Shown: positions 41,370-50,699, numbered from the stretch's first letter. The stretch is DNA of 64,000 bases from Castellaniella sp049651205 (GCF_049651205.1 NZ_JBASBR010000007.1:62001-126000); one strand, 5' to 3'. Numbers and translations are program-made. Notes: generated by a model not told the origin, from the letters alone.

Positions 41370-42326
41370 ATGACGCTGACAGAGCTTAAATACATTGTTG
41401 CCGTTGCCCGGGAGCGCCACTTTGGCCGGGCGGCAGAGGCGTGCTTTGTCAGCCAGCCAACCCTGTCGGTCGCCATTCGTAAACTCGAAGAAGAGCTCGG
41501 CGTCGTGCTCTTCGAGCGTGGTGGGGCCGAGATCGGCATCACCCCCGTTGGCTTGAAAGTGGTGGCGCAAGCCCAAAAGGTGCTGGAAGAAGGCGCTAAT
41601 TTGCGCGAGATTGCCCGCCAGGGGCACGATCCGCTGGAAGGCCCCTTGCGAGTCGGCATCATTTACACCGTAGGGCCGTACCTGCTGCCTTATCTGGTGC
41701 CCGAACAGATTCGTCGCACACCACAGATGCCCTTGCTCCTGCAGGAGAACTACACCACCCGCCTGCTTGAACTGCTGCGTCAGGGGGAAATCGACTGCGC
41801 CATCGTGGCACTACCTTTGCCGGAGACGGGCCTGGCTCAATGCGCACTGTATGACGAACCCTTTTTTGTAGCCTTGCCTCACCGGCATCCCTGGGCCAAC
41901 GAAACCAGTATTCCATCGCAGCGCCTCAAAGAAGAAACCATGTTGCTGCTGGGCGCCGGCCACTGTTTCCGCGACCAGGTTCTTGAAGTATGCCCGGAGC
42001 TTTCCAGATATTCGGCAGCCAGCGAGGGAATCCAACGCACATTCGAAGGCTCGTCCCTCGAAACCATTCGGCATATGGTGGCGGCAGGGATCGGAATTAC
42101 CGTGATGCCCGCCAGTGCGATCGAGGTACGGGGATCCGAAAGCAAATTGCTGCGATTTATCCCCTTTGACCCGCCCGCGCCCGATCGGCGAGTGGTGTTG
42201 GTCTGGCGTAAAAGCTTCCCCAGACTGGCGGCTATTGAAGCATTGGCCGAGGCCGTCCGCCATTGCAAGATGCCCGGCGTCAGTTATTTGGACGAATCTG
42301 TGTCCTCCGCAGTATTAGTGAATTAA
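41370..42326 (+). CDS. oxyR: Hydrogen peroxide sensor/regulator OxyR
   Basis: A 318-residue LysR-type regulator. The N-terminal winged HTH is MTLTELKYIVAVARERHFGR with VSQPTLSVAIRKLEEELG. The peroxide-sensing pair Cys199 and Cys208 (GAGHCFRDQVLEVCPE) sits at the same positions as in E. coli OxyR. The start has AGAGGA upstream and lies 13 nt after recG. Dps, a classical OxyR target, follows 96 bp downstream. Confidence 0.95.
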   Translation: MTLTELKYIVAVARERHFGRAAEACFVSQPTLSVAIRKLEEELGVVLFERGGAEIGITPVGLKVVAQAQKVLEEGANLREIARQGHDPLEGPLRVGIIYTVGPYLLPYLVPEQIRRTPQMPLLLQENYTTRLLELLRQGEIDCAIVALPLPETGLAQCALYDEPFFVALPHRHPWANETSIPSQRLKEETMLLLGAGHCFRDQVLEVCPELSRYSAASEGIQRTFEGSSLETIRHMVAAGIGITVMPASAIEVRGSESKLLRFIPFDPPAPDRRVVLVWRKSFPRLAAIEALAEAVRHCKMPGVSYLDESVSSAVLVN

Positions 42327-42422
42327 CGGATTGCAAAGGTTTCAGTTTTTTGCACACCCTTGTATTTTGCACCCTTGGCACCATGTTATTGTGTAAGCAC
42401 ATCGTCTAAAACGGAGTATTTC

Positions 42423-42947
42423 ATGGCAAAAGCATCTAAAAAGACATCAACCACACAAGCTCAAACCAGCCCCTCCGGATTGCCCATCAACATTGGCATC
42501 TCTGACAAAGATCGCGCCGCTGTGGCCACAGAACTCGCCCACACACTGGCGGATTCCTACACTCTGTATCTGATGACGCACAATTTCCACTGGAACGTCA
42601 CAGGCCCCATGTTCAGCACCCTGCACCAGCTGTTCATGACGCAATACACAGAGGCCTGGCAGGCACTGGACGCGATCGCCGAACGCATCCGGGCTCTGGG
42701 CCACTATGCGCCCGGCACCTACGCCGAATACGCTCGCTTGAGTTCAATCGCCGAGCCCACCTCAGTGCCCAATGCCCAGGACATGATTCAGATGCTGGTG
42801 TCAGGCAACGAAGCCGTGGCCAAGACCGCCCGCAAAGCGTTCAAGATTGCCGACGCAGTCAATGATCAACCCACTGCCGACCTCCTTACCCAGCGTCTGG
42901 ACGTTCACGAAAAAAATGCCTGGATGTTGCGCAGCCTGCTGGCATAA
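42423..42947 (+). CDS. dps: Dps ferritin-like DNA-protection protein
   Basis: A 174-residue member of the Dps family, a 12-mer that oxidises Fe2+ with H2O2, stores iron and shields DNA. The intersubunit ferroxidase ligands are in LMTHNFHWNVTGPMF and WQALDAIAERIRALG. The N-terminal tail is Lys/Thr rich (MAKASKKTSTTQAQT), suited to DNA contact. GGAG precedes the ATG at 42423. OxyR control is inferred from adjacency; I could not place an OxyR site with confidence. A terminator follows at 42994. Confidence 0.92.
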   Translation: MAKASKKTSTTQAQTSPSGLPINIGISDKDRAAVATELAHTLADSYTLYLMTHNFHWNVTGPMFSTLHQLFMTQYTEAWQALDAIAERIRALGHYAPGTYAEYARLSSIAEPTSVPNAQDMIQMLVSGNEAVAKTARKAFKIADAVNDQPTADLLTQRLDVHEKNAWMLRSLLA

Positions 42948-42993
42948 ACCTTCCGGCACACATCCGGGCGCTGCCTCCTAAATAATCTCGGGA

Positions 42994-43035
42994 AAACCCC
43001 CGTACGTGACGTGAACCGTCACACGGGGGTTTCGT
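42994..43035 (+). terminator. Rho-independent terminator after dps
   Basis: Outer stem AAACCCCCGT (42994-43003) with ACGGGGGTTT (43023-43032), and an inner TGACG/CGTCA stem. A T-containing tract follows. It ends the dps transcript just before the binding-protein gene. Confidence 0.8.
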
Positions 43036-43067
43036 GTATTCTTTCTGAGTCTTTCAAAGGAGGTTGT

Positions 43068-44189
43068 ATGAACATTCGCTTGACGCCGACAGTTGCCGCA
43101 ATAGGGCTGGTTGCCGGCATGATGATGTCTTCCGCGGCGACCGCTGACACAATCAAGATCGCCATCGCGGGGCCTTACACCGGGGCACTGACGCAATATG
43201 GCGATATGGTCAAAGAGGGCGTAGATACAGCAATCGAGACCATCAATGCAAACGGCGGCGTGCTGGGCAACAAACTCGAGGCAGTCGTCATGGACGATGC
43301 CTGCGAGCCCAAACAAGGCCCTGTCGTTGCCAACCGTGTGGTCAACGAGCAAATCCACTACGTCGTAGGACATGTGTGCTCGGGCGCCACCATTGCAGCA
43401 GCACCGGTCTATAACAACGAAGGCGTGGTCATGGTGTCACCATCTGCCACTTCTCCGGCCGTCACCGATGGCAAAAACTACGACATGATCTTCCGCACCA
43501 TTGGTCGCGATGATCAACAAGGCCCCGCGGCTGCCGAGTTCATTGCTACCAAGATCAAACCCAAAGCTGTCGCCGTCCTGCACGACAAACAGTCCTATGG
43601 TCAAGGCATTGCTTCCGCTGTTAAGGCCGATCTCGAAAAAGCCGGCGTAAAAGTCGTCATGTTCGAAGGTATCAACGCGGGTGACAGCGATTATTCCGCC
43701 GTGATCACCAAGCTCAAGGCTGCCGGTGCAGATTTTATTTATTACGGTGGTTATCACCCCGAAATGGGCTTGCTGTTAAGGCAAGGTGCCGAACAAGGCC
43801 TGGAAGCCAAGTTCATGGGTCCCGAAGGTGTAGGCAATCCTGACATCAACGCAATCGCCGGCCCTGCTGTCGAAGGCATGCTCGTCACACTGCCTGCCGA
43901 CTTCACCACCGATCCCGCCAACGCGGCTGTGGTCAAGGCATTCAAAGACAAAAACCGTAATCCAGGTGGAGCATTCCAGCTCACCGCCTACGCTGCAGTG
44001 GACGCCATCGTGGCAGGTATCAAGGGTGCGGGCAAAGACGACCCCACCAAGGTAGCCGCCTGGCTTCATAGCAATTCCGTCAAAACACCAATTGGCAACA
44101 TCTCCTGGAACAAACAGGGCGACTTGAAATCCTTCAAGTTTGATGTGTTCACCTGGCACGCTGACGGCTCGAAGACAGTATTCAAGTAA
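43068..44189 (+). CDS. Branched-chain amino-acid binding protein (LivJ/LivK type), copy 1
   Basis: A 373-residue periplasmic Peripla_BP_6 protein. Signal peptide MNIRLTPTVAAIGLVAGMMM... cut after ATA. DTIKIAIAGPYTGALTQYGD, ETINANGGVLGNKLEAVVMD, GHVCSGATIAAAPVYNNEGV and FRTIGRDDQQGP are LivJ/K landmarks, with the disulfide-forming Cys pair. A very strong AAAGGAGG lies 7 nt before the ATG. It is a single-gene unit between two terminators. A second, closely similar copy starts the liv operon at 49581, so this orphan probably delivers ligands to the same LivHMGF channel. Confidence 0.92.
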   Translation: MNIRLTPTVAAIGLVAGMMMSSAATADTIKIAIAGPYTGALTQYGDMVKEGVDTAIETINANGGVLGNKLEAVVMDDACEPKQGPVVANRVVNEQIHYVVGHVCSGATIAAAPVYNNEGVVMVSPSATSPAVTDGKNYDMIFRTIGRDDQQGPAAAEFIATKIKPKAVAVLHDKQSYGQGIASAVKADLEKAGVKVVMFEGINAGDSDYSAVITKLKAAGADFIYYGGYHPEMGLLLRQGAEQGLEAKFMGPEGVGNPDINAIAGPAVEGMLVTLPADFTTDPANAAVVKAFKDKNRNPGGAFQLTAYAAVDAIVAGIKGAGKDDPTKVAAWLHSNSVKTPIGNISWNKQGDLKSFKFDVFTWHADGSKTVFK

Positions 44190-44208
44190 TCCTGGCTTCA
44201 TGCAGTTA

Positions 44209-44240
44209 AAACAAGGCCCTCATTTCGAGGGCCTTGTTTA
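44209..44240. terminator. Terminator between the LivJ-like gene and ugpC
   Basis: A 13-bp stem, AAACAAGGCCCTC (44209-44221) with GAGGGCCTTGTTT (44227-44239), and a 5-nt loop ATTTC. T-runs on both strands make it a bidirectional terminator between convergent units. Confidence 0.9.
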
Positions 44241-44280
44241 TTCAAGTGTTTCAGTGATCAAACAACTGCATGGCTAATGA

Positions 44281-45378
44281 TCAGGCACCACCTGCCGGGC
44301 TTTCAATCCGTTTACCGGTGTCAGCATGAAACCAATGCGCAGGATGCTGGCCGTCAGGGCCCAGGTTGATTTTGTCGCCAACAGAAAGCTTTTGTCCCTG
44401 CGTTTCTGCCACCGTACAACGCAACACCACACTTTGCGTGCCCCAGCGCGTGTGCACCAGTTGCTCGGAGCCCAATACCTCAACCATCTCAATAACCACT
44501 GGAAGCCCAGGCTGATTGATGCGCAGGTGCTCGGGGCGCAAACCCAGTATCGCTTTGCGTGTGCCTGCAGCCAGCCCCACCGGCGCCTTGACCGGCAAGG
44601 CAACACCATCCGGGCCTTGCACATGCCTCTGATCGTCGATATGCACTTGGAGAAGATTCATCGGTGGAGCACCAATAAAGCTGGCCACAAAGACAGTGGC
44701 CGGGCGCTCAAAGACCTCGGATGGCGTGCCAATCTGCTCTGGGATCCCCTGGTTCATGACCACCATGCGATGTGCGAGCGTCATGGCCTCAACCTGATCG
44801 TGTGTCACGTAAAGGCTGGTAGTGCCCAGCCGTTGATGCAGTTTCTGGATTTCCAGCCGCATCTGCACGCGCAATTTGGCGTCAAGATTGGACAATGGCT
44901 CATCAAACAGAAAAACCGAGGGTTCTCGGACGATGGCACGCCCCATGGCCACGCGCTGCCGCTGGCCACCAGATAACTGACGGGGGCGCCGATCCAGCAA
45001 TTGATCGAGCTCGAGAATACGGGCGGCATCATCCACACGGCGGCGAATGCCTTCTTTACTCATCCGGCGGATCTTGAGCCCATATGCCATATTGTCAAAT
45101 ACGCTCATGTGAGGGTAGAGCGCGTAATTTTGAAACACCATGGCAATATCACGCTCGGCAGGTTCAAGCGTATTGACCACACGATCACCAATCATGATCT
45201 CGCCATCCGTAATGGATTCGAGGCCCGCCACCATCCGCATCAATGTGGATTTGCCACAGCCAGAAGGGCCCACAATGACGACAAACTCGCCATCACGAAC
45301 ATCCATGTCGATGCCATGGATGACGGCTACGCCGCCAGGGTAAGTCTTGCGCACATTGCGAAAGCTCAGGGTTGCCAT
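44281..45378 (-). CDS. ugpC: Glycerol-3-phosphate ABC transporter, ATPase
   Basis: A 365-residue CUT1-family ATPase. Walker A GPSGCGKST, signature LSGGQRQRVAMGRAIV, Walker B FLFDEPLSNLDAKLR, and a C-terminal OB-type regulatory domain from about 240 (ILGLRPEHLRI), as in UgpC/MalK. It is the last gene of ugpBAEC and follows ugpE by 13 nt. Substrate is inferred from gene order and the binding protein. No ugpQ phosphodiesterase gene follows. Confidence 0.9.
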   Translation of the reverse strand: MATLSFRNVRKTYPGGVAVIHGIDMDVRDGEFVVIVGPSGCGKSTLMRMVAGLESITDGEIMIGDRVVNTLEPAERDIAMVFQNYALYPHMSVFDNMAYGLKIRRMSKEGIRRRVDDAARILELDQLLDRRPRQLSGGQRQRVAMGRAIVREPSVFLFDEPLSNLDAKLRVQMRLEIQKLHQRLGTTSLYVTHDQVEAMTLAHRMVVMNQGIPEQIGTPSEVFERPATVFVASFIGAPPMNLLQVHIDDQRHVQGPDGVALPVKAPVGLAAGTRKAILGLRPEHLRINQPGLPVVIEMVEVLGSEQLVHTRWGTQSVVLRCTVAETQGQKLSVGDKINLGPDGQHPAHWFHADTGKRIESPAGGA

Positions 45379-45391
45379 GTGGTTGTGTATC

Positions 45392-46234
45392 CTATTTTTC
45401 GGTATCGACCAGGCCCTTGACGAACCATTTCTGCATGAAAATCACCACTGCAGCAGGCGGCACCATGGCCAGCAGAGCAGTTGCCATCACGAGATTCCAC
45501 TCGGTGACACTATCACCGCCTGCAATCATCCTGCGAATGCCGACCACCACCGGATACATGTTTTCTTGGGTGGTGATAATAAGTGGCCATAGATATTGGT
45601 TCCAGCCGTAAATAAACTGGATCACAAACAGGGCGGCAATGCTGGTACGCGACAAAGGAAATAAAATATCCTTGAAAAACCGCATCGGGCCGGCCCCATC
45701 GATACGGGCCGCTTCAACAAGCTCGTCGGGCACCGTCAGGAAAAACTGTCGGAATAAAAAAGTAGCGGTAGCAGAAGCAATCAGCGGCAAGGTGAGGCCT
45801 GCGTAACTGTTGAGCATGCCAAGATTGGCCACGACCGCATAGGTAGGCGCAATCCGTACCTCGACGGGCAGCATCAACGTCACAAAAATCATCCAGAAGC
45901 ACAGCATGCGTAGCGGAAACCGAAAATAAACCACCGCAAACGCAGAAAGCATCGAGATAAAGATTTTGCCAATGGCAATGGCCAGTGCCATGAATGTACT
46001 GATCCACAGCATACGGCCCACGGGCGGCGTGTTTACCGCATTACCTGTCAGGACGGTCCAGTAATTTTCCAGGAAGTGCCCGCCGGGGATAAGCGACATG
46101 GGTGCCTGAGCGACTTCTTGTGCAGTTTGTGTCGAAGCCACAAACGCGACATAAAGCGGAAATGCAATCACCACCACGCCCAAAATCAGGACAGCATGAG
46201 AGAGGAGGTCGAGCAGGGGCCTGCGTTCAACCAT
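45392..46234 (-). CDS. ugpE: Glycerol-3-phosphate ABC transporter, permease UgpE
   Basis: A 280-residue CUT1 permease of the UgpE/MalG type with six helices. It starts MVERRPLLDLLSHAVLILGV. The ATPase-contact loop is EAARIDGAGPMRFFKDILFPLS, followed by YGWNQYLWPLIITTQENMYPV, a UgpE-typical stretch. It lies 15 nt after ugpA on the same strand. Confidence 0.92.
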   Translation of the reverse strand: MVERRPLLDLLSHAVLILGVVVIAFPLYVAFVASTQTAQEVAQAPMSLIPGGHFLENYWTVLTGNAVNTPPVGRMLWISTFMALAIAIGKIFISMLSAFAVVYFRFPLRMLCFWMIFVTLMLPVEVRIAPTYAVVANLGMLNSYAGLTLPLIASATATFLFRQFFLTVPDELVEAARIDGAGPMRFFKDILFPLSRTSIAALFVIQFIYGWNQYLWPLIITTQENMYPVVVGIRRMIAGGDSVTEWNLVMATALLAMVPPAAVVIFMQKWFVKGLVDTEK

Positions 46235-46249
46235 ATTGACGCGCCTCCA

Positions 46250-47131
46250 TCAGTAGTTGACCTTGCGATCGACATAACGAAACTGGATAGCAGTGAGGGC
46301 GATAACAATCAGCATCAGAATGACCGATTGCGCCGCTGAAGAGCCGAGATCCAGACCTTTGAACCCGGCGTTATATACCTTGTAAACCAGGATGTCCGTG
46401 GCGCGCCCGGGGCCGCCTTGCGTGACAATATCGATGACCGCAAATGTGTCAAAGAAGGCATAAATAAAGTTGATCACCAGGAGAAAGAAACTGGTGGGGG
46501 ACAGCAGGGGAAATACGATTGAAAAAAACCGCCGCACAGGCCCGGCACCGTCAATGGCAGCCGCCTCGATCAATGAGCGGGGGATAGACTGCAAGCCCGC
46601 CAAAAAAAACAAAAAGTTATACGACACCTGCTTCCAGATGGATGCAAAGACAATCAGCGCCATTGCATCTTCGCCGTCGAGGCGGGGGTTCCAGTGCAGC
46701 CCCATCTGAACCATGGCAACGGCCAAAATGCCCACTGAGGGGGAAAATAGAAACAGCCATAACACCCCTGCGACCGCAGCGGCCACTGCGTAGGGCCAGA
46801 TGAGCAAGGTTTTATAAACTGTTGCCCCGCGAACCACACGATCTGCCATTACTGCCAGCAGCAGCGAAATGGACAGACCTCCGATGGCTACCCAGGCCGA
46901 AAACCAGGCTGTCGTACGGAACGAAGCCAGGTAATCGGCGCTGGAGAACAAAGCCATGAAATTGGCCAGCCCCACAAACTGTGAGGACAGGCCAAACGGG
47001 TCTTCCAGACGAAACGACTGCCACATGGCTTGCCCGGCCGGCCAAAAGAAAAAAACCAGAGTGATGGCCAGCTGCGGAGCCAACAACAACCAGGGCAGGG
47101 TCTTGTGACGGAAGACGACGCGTTTTTCCAT
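46250..47131 (-). CDS. ugpA: Glycerol-3-phosphate ABC transporter, permease UgpA
   Basis: A 293-residue CUT1 permease of the UgpA/MalF type. MEKRVVFRHKTLPWLLLAPQ at the start, the coupling loop EAAAIDGAGPVRRFFSIVFP, and FDTFAVIDIVTQGGPGRATDIL late in the sequence are typical. It pairs with UgpE to form the channel. It follows ugpB by 3 nt. Confidence 0.92.
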   Translation of the reverse strand: MEKRVVFRHKTLPWLLLAPQLAITLVFFFWPAGQAMWQSFRLEDPFGLSSQFVGLANFMALFSSADYLASFRTTAWFSAWVAIGGLSISLLLAVMADRVVRGATVYKTLLIWPYAVAAAVAGVLWLFLFSPSVGILAVAMVQMGLHWNPRLDGEDAMALIVFASIWKQVSYNFLFFLAGLQSIPRSLIEAAAIDGAGPVRRFFSIVFPLLSPTSFFLLVINFIYAFFDTFAVIDIVTQGGPGRATDILVYKVYNAGFKGLDLGSSAAQSVILMLIVIALTAIQFRYVDRKVNY

Positions 47132-47134
47132 GAA

Positions 47135-48445
47135 TTACTTGACGCTCTTCTCGAAACGTTCCAACAGAGCATCGCCTTCGGTGGTCATCTTCTTCAGCCC
47201 ATCCTCGGGGCTGACTTTACCAGCGAAGATTTGCTCCATTGTGCTGTCTTCAATATCGCGGATCTGGGGCAGATATCCCAGCCGGATGCCTCGAGAATTG
47301 GCAGTAGTATCGGCATTGAGCTGTTGCACGGCCACTTCCGTACCAGGGTTTTTCTCATAGAAACCGGACTTTTTGGTTTCTTCGTAGCCTGCTTTGGTGA
47401 CTGGGACATAACCAGTGTTCTGGTGCCAGGCTGCAGCTTGTGCAGGGCTGGATAGAAACTTGAAGAATTTGACTACCCCTTTGTAGGTGGCATCCGACTT
47501 GCCGGAGAACACCCATAATGATGCGCCGCCAATAATGGAGTTTTGTGGCGCGCCTTTGACATCGGGATAATAGGGCAGGGTAGATGTGCCGAAAGCAAAC
47601 TGACCATTTTTGAGAATGGACGCCCGCATGCCGCTTGAACCGGTATACATGCCGCACTTGCCCGACGTAAACAGGGCGTTGCCGGCATCACCCCGGCCCC
47701 CGTAGGTGAACTCACCGGCCTTGGCCATATTGGACAAAAAGGTGAGATGCTTTTTAAACAGAGGGCTATCCAGTTGCAACCGTGCGCCTAAACCACCAAA
47801 ACCATTATCCAGCGAGGCATACGGAACGTTGTGCCAGGCAGCGAAGTTTTCAAGCAAAACCCAGGAGGGCCATGCGGTGGAATACCCGCATTCCATGCCT
47901 GCAGCACGCAGCTTTTTAGCTGCATCGGCAAGCTCAGGCCAGGTCTTGGGTGGTTTGTCGGGATCGAGGCCCGCCTTTTTGAAAGCATCCTTGTTGTAAT
48001 ACAGCACCGGGGTGGAGCTGTTGAACGGCATCGACACCAGCTTGCCTTCGGGCGACGAATAATAACCGGCTACTGCACCCAGAAAACCGGATGGATCGAT
48101 AGGATCACCCACTTTTTCAGACAAGGCCTGCACAGGTTGTACAGCCCCCTTGGCATACATCATCGTGGCTGTGCCAACTTCAAACACCTGGAGAATATCG
48201 GGCGCGTTACCTGCACGGAACGCGGCAATACCAGCATTCATGGATTCGCCATAGGCGCCCTTGTACACCGCATGCACAACATAATCCGACTGACTTGCGT
48301 TGAAATCCTTGGCGATAGCGTCAACGCGCTCTCCGAGGGGACCTTCCATGGAATGCCAGAACGTGATGTCGGTTGCTGCATTGGCTGCTCCGGCGCTGGC
48401 CAGCAGGGCCGCAAGCATCGTCAAACGAGAAATACGAAATGCCAT
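47135..48445 (-). CDS. ugpB: Glycerol-3-phosphate periplasmic binding protein
   Basis: A 436-residue SBP_bac_1 protein with signal peptide MAFRISRLTMLAALLASAGA... cut after NAA. ATDITFWHSMEGPLGERVDA, VYKGAYGESMNAGIAAFRAG and GGASLWVFSGK are UgpB landmarks. Binds sn-glycerol-3-phosphate or glycerophosphodiesters. AAGGAGA lies 7 nt before the ATG at 48445; an upstream in-frame ATG would cover it. It heads the ugpBAEC operon, which in other bacteria is induced by phosphate starvation. Confidence 0.93.
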   Translation of the reverse strand: MAFRISRLTMLAALLASAGAANAATDITFWHSMEGPLGERVDAIAKDFNASQSDYVVHAVYKGAYGESMNAGIAAFRAGNAPDILQVFEVGTATMMYAKGAVQPVQALSEKVGDPIDPSGFLGAVAGYYSSPEGKLVSMPFNSSTPVLYYNKDAFKKAGLDPDKPPKTWPELADAAKKLRAAGMECGYSTAWPSWVLLENFAAWHNVPYASLDNGFGGLGARLQLDSPLFKKHLTFLSNMAKAGEFTYGGRGDAGNALFTSGKCGMYTGSSGMRASILKNGQFAFGTSTLPYYPDVKGAPQNSIIGGASLWVFSGKSDATYKGVVKFFKFLSSPAQAAAWHQNTGYVPVTKAGYEETKKSGFYEKNPGTEVAVQQLNADTTANSRGIRLGYLPQIRDIEDSTMEQIFAGKVSPEDGLKKMTTEGDALLERFEKSVK

Positions 48446-48495
48446 TGAAATCTCCTTGAGGGTGTCCACCAATTATGCCGTGGCGGATGCGGGGC

Positions 48496-48529
48496 ATTAT
48501 AGGTACCTATTGTGAACAGTTCTGGTCAG
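48496..48529 (-). promoter_or_regulatory. ugpB promoter with candidate degenerate Pho box
   Basis: On the minus strand a perfect -10 TATAAT (48496-48501) has no acceptable -35. Ten bp upstream, CTGACCAGAACTGTTCAC (48512-48529) loosely resembles the PhoB box CTGTCATAAAACTGTCAC at the position where Pho boxes replace the -35. The match is weak; the placement is what makes it worth listing. Confidence 0.35.
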
Positions 48530-48581
48530 ATTTGACAATCCCTGTTTCCCGCAAGCAAATGGGCTCGTACAATACAGCGCT

Positions 48582-49418
48582 ATGGAAAAAAATAATCTTT
48601 CACTGGCACTCGTGGGGGGTGGCAACATGGCCAGCGCCCTGGCCAGCGGCCTGATGGGCCGAAGCTGCCTGGCACAGGATGTTCACGTCATCGACCCTAG
48701 CGCCGATACCCGGCAGCAATGGGAAACCCAAGGCACCACCACGGCTGCCGAACCCTCTGCACGCCTGTCCGAGTGCAAAGTATGGTTCTTTGCCGTCAAG
48801 CCGCAGATCATGTCACAGGTGGTACCGCTTTGCCGGCCCTGGCTGCGCCCCGACACTCTGGTGATCAGTATTGCAGCGGGCATCCCCGCCGAAGCAATTG
48901 CCCGGTGGCTGGGCACTGACGCTACCCCCTATCAACAGGTTGTCCGTTGCATGCCCAACACGCCGGCCCTGATCGCCTGCGGTATGACCGGCATGGCCGC
49001 CTTGCCTGGGGTGACCGATCCCGATCGCCAATTGGCCGAGACCCTACTGCGCTCGGTTGGCGACGTGCTTTGGGTAGAAGACGACGCAGCCATTGATGCG
49101 GTAACCGCAGTCTCTGGCAGTGGGCCAGCTTATGTATTTTTGTTTCTCGAAGCCCTGATTGCTGCAGGCGTCGAGCAGGGCTTGTCGCCCCAGCATGCCC
49201 GCCAGCTCGCTTTGGCCACATTTCATGGCGCCACCCAACTGGCAACGCTCTCACCCGACACCCCTGATGTGCTGCGTCAACGGGTTACCTCCAAAGGCGG
49301 CACAACAGCAGCCGCCCTGCAAGTGTTTCAAGAGCGTCAACTTCCAGACATCATGCGCGAGGCTGTGGCTGCTGCCGCTCACCGTGCAAAAGAGCTCGCC
49401 CAAGAGTTTTCAAAGTAA
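48582..49418 (+). CDS. proC: Pyrroline-5-carboxylate reductase
   Basis: A 278-residue NAD(P)H enzyme, last step of proline synthesis. Rossmann motif LALVGGGNMASALASGLMGR, then FFAVKPQIMSQVV, RCMPNTPALIACGMTGM, and the proline/P5C-binding region AVSGSGPAYVFLFLEALIAAGVEQGL and SKGGTTAAALQVF. A TACAAT (48568-48573) lies only 8 nt before the ATG and no ribosome site is visible, so the transcript may be leaderless. It is divergent from ugpB. Confidence 0.95.
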   Translation: MEKNNLSLALVGGGNMASALASGLMGRSCLAQDVHVIDPSADTRQQWETQGTTTAAEPSARLSECKVWFFAVKPQIMSQVVPLCRPWLRPDTLVISIAAGIPAEAIARWLGTDATPYQQVVRCMPNTPALIACGMTGMAALPGVTDPDRQLAETLLRSVGDVLWVEDDAAIDAVTAVSGSGPAYVFLFLEALIAAGVEQGLSPQHARQLALATFHGATQLATLSPDTPDVLRQRVTSKGGTTAAALQVFQERQLPDIMREAVAAAAHRAKELAQEFSK

Positions 49419-49580
49419 CAGCCTTTATCAGGGATTAACCGTAGTGACACCTCCGGAGCAAGTCGTCAGAATACGCCTGCCGCTCAGGGCGGAAGCAGAA
49501 AACCAACGCTTCACGCCCCTGGCTCAAGCACCCGATCGGGTTCTTTCATACCAGCGGCGCCTCTACCGGAGACATCCCGA

Positions 49581-50699
49581 ATGACGTTCACTTTGCGTAT
49601 CACCCCCGTTATTTTGGCTTTTGGCGCAATGTCGCTGGCGGCCGGGGCACACGCCGACACACTCAAGATCGGCATCCCCCAGCCCATGACAGGCCCCAAC
49701 ACTCAGTACGGAGACCAGATCCAGGCTGGTGCACTCACAGCCATTGATGCGCTTAATGCTGCCGGCGGCATCAAAGGCATGCAAATCGAAGCCCTGCTGA
49801 TTGACGATGGCTGCGAACCCAAACAGGCCGTTCCTGCAGCCAACCGTGTGGTCAACTCGGGTGCCAAATTTGCGGTGGCACACGCCTGCTCGGGCACTAC
49901 CGTGCCTGCCGTCAATGTCTACGAACAAGAAGGCATTGTCGCGATCACCCCGGGTGCAACTTCGCCCCTGGTTACCGACACCATCAAGCCGCATTACTTC
50001 TTTCGCACCATCGGCCGCGACGACCAACAAGGCCCGTTTGCAGCCGATTACATTGCCAAGCAAATCAAACCACAAAAAGTGGCCATTTTGCACGACAAGC
50101 AAACCTATGGCTCTGGTGTCGCTACCCAGGTACAAAAATCCCTCGAGAAAGCCGGCGTCAATATCGCCATGTTCGAAGGGATCAACGTAGGCGACAGTGA
50201 TTACTCTGCAGTCATCTCCAAGCTCAAGGCGCTGGGCCCCGATCTGATTTACTTTGGTGGTTACCATCCTGAGCTTGGCTTATTGCTGCGCCAGGCACGC
50301 GAACAAGGGCTGGATACCCAATTTATGGGTCCTGAAGGCGTTGCCAACAAAGATCTCACTGCCATTGCTGGCCCGGCAGTCGATAAGCTTCTGGTAACCT
50401 TGCCAGCCGATTTCACGAAGCGTCCCGGCAATGAAAAGATTCTCGAGAACTTCAAGCAATACAAACGCAGCCCGGATGGTGCGTTTACCATGACAGCCTA
50501 TGCGGCTGTTCAAGTGCTGGCAGACAGCATCAATGCCGTGGGTCCTGATCCCGACAAAGTTGCTGATTACATGCATAAAAACAGCTTTGATACTGGTATT
50601 GGCAAAGTAGACTACGATGCGAAGGGCGACCTCAAACATTTCGAGTTTGCTGTGTTCCGTTGGGACGCCAACGGCAACATGACCCAGATCCAGCCTTAA
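49581..50699 (+). CDS. livJ: Branched-chain amino-acid binding protein (LivJ/LivK type), copy 2
   Basis: A 372-residue periplasmic protein with signal peptide (TPVILAFGAMSLAAGAHA), mature start DTLKIGIPQPMTGPNTQYGD. It is closely similar to the protein at 43068 along its whole length, including FRTIGRDDQQGP, MFEGIN-GDSDYSAVI, and GYHPE-GLLLRQ. GGAGA lies 8 nt upstream of the ATG. It leads livHMGF after an 84-nt gap carrying a stable hairpin. Confidence 0.93.
   Translation: MTFTLRITPVILAFGAMSLAAGAHADTLKIGIPQPMTGPNTQYGDQIQAGALTAIDALNAAGGIKGMQIEALLIDDGCEPKQAVPAANRVVNSGAKFAVAHACSGTTVPAVNVYEQEGIVAITPGATSPLVTDTIKPHYFFRTIGRDDQQGPFAADYIAKQIKPQKVAILHDKQTYGSGVATQVQKSLEKAGVNIAMFEGINVGDSDYSAVISKLKALGPDLIYFGGYHPELGLLLRQAREQGLDTQFMGPEGVANKDLTAIAGPAVDKLLVTLPADFTKRPGNEKILENFKQYKRSPDGAFTMTAYAAVQVLADSINAVGPDPDKVADYMHKNSFDTGIGKVDYDAKGDLKHFEFAVFRWDANGNMTQIQP

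Noticed and set aside
42327..42422. OxyR binding site upstream of dps
   Set aside because: The ATAG/CTAT tetrads at 10-bp spacing could not be placed convincingly; adjacency to oxyR alone is not enough.
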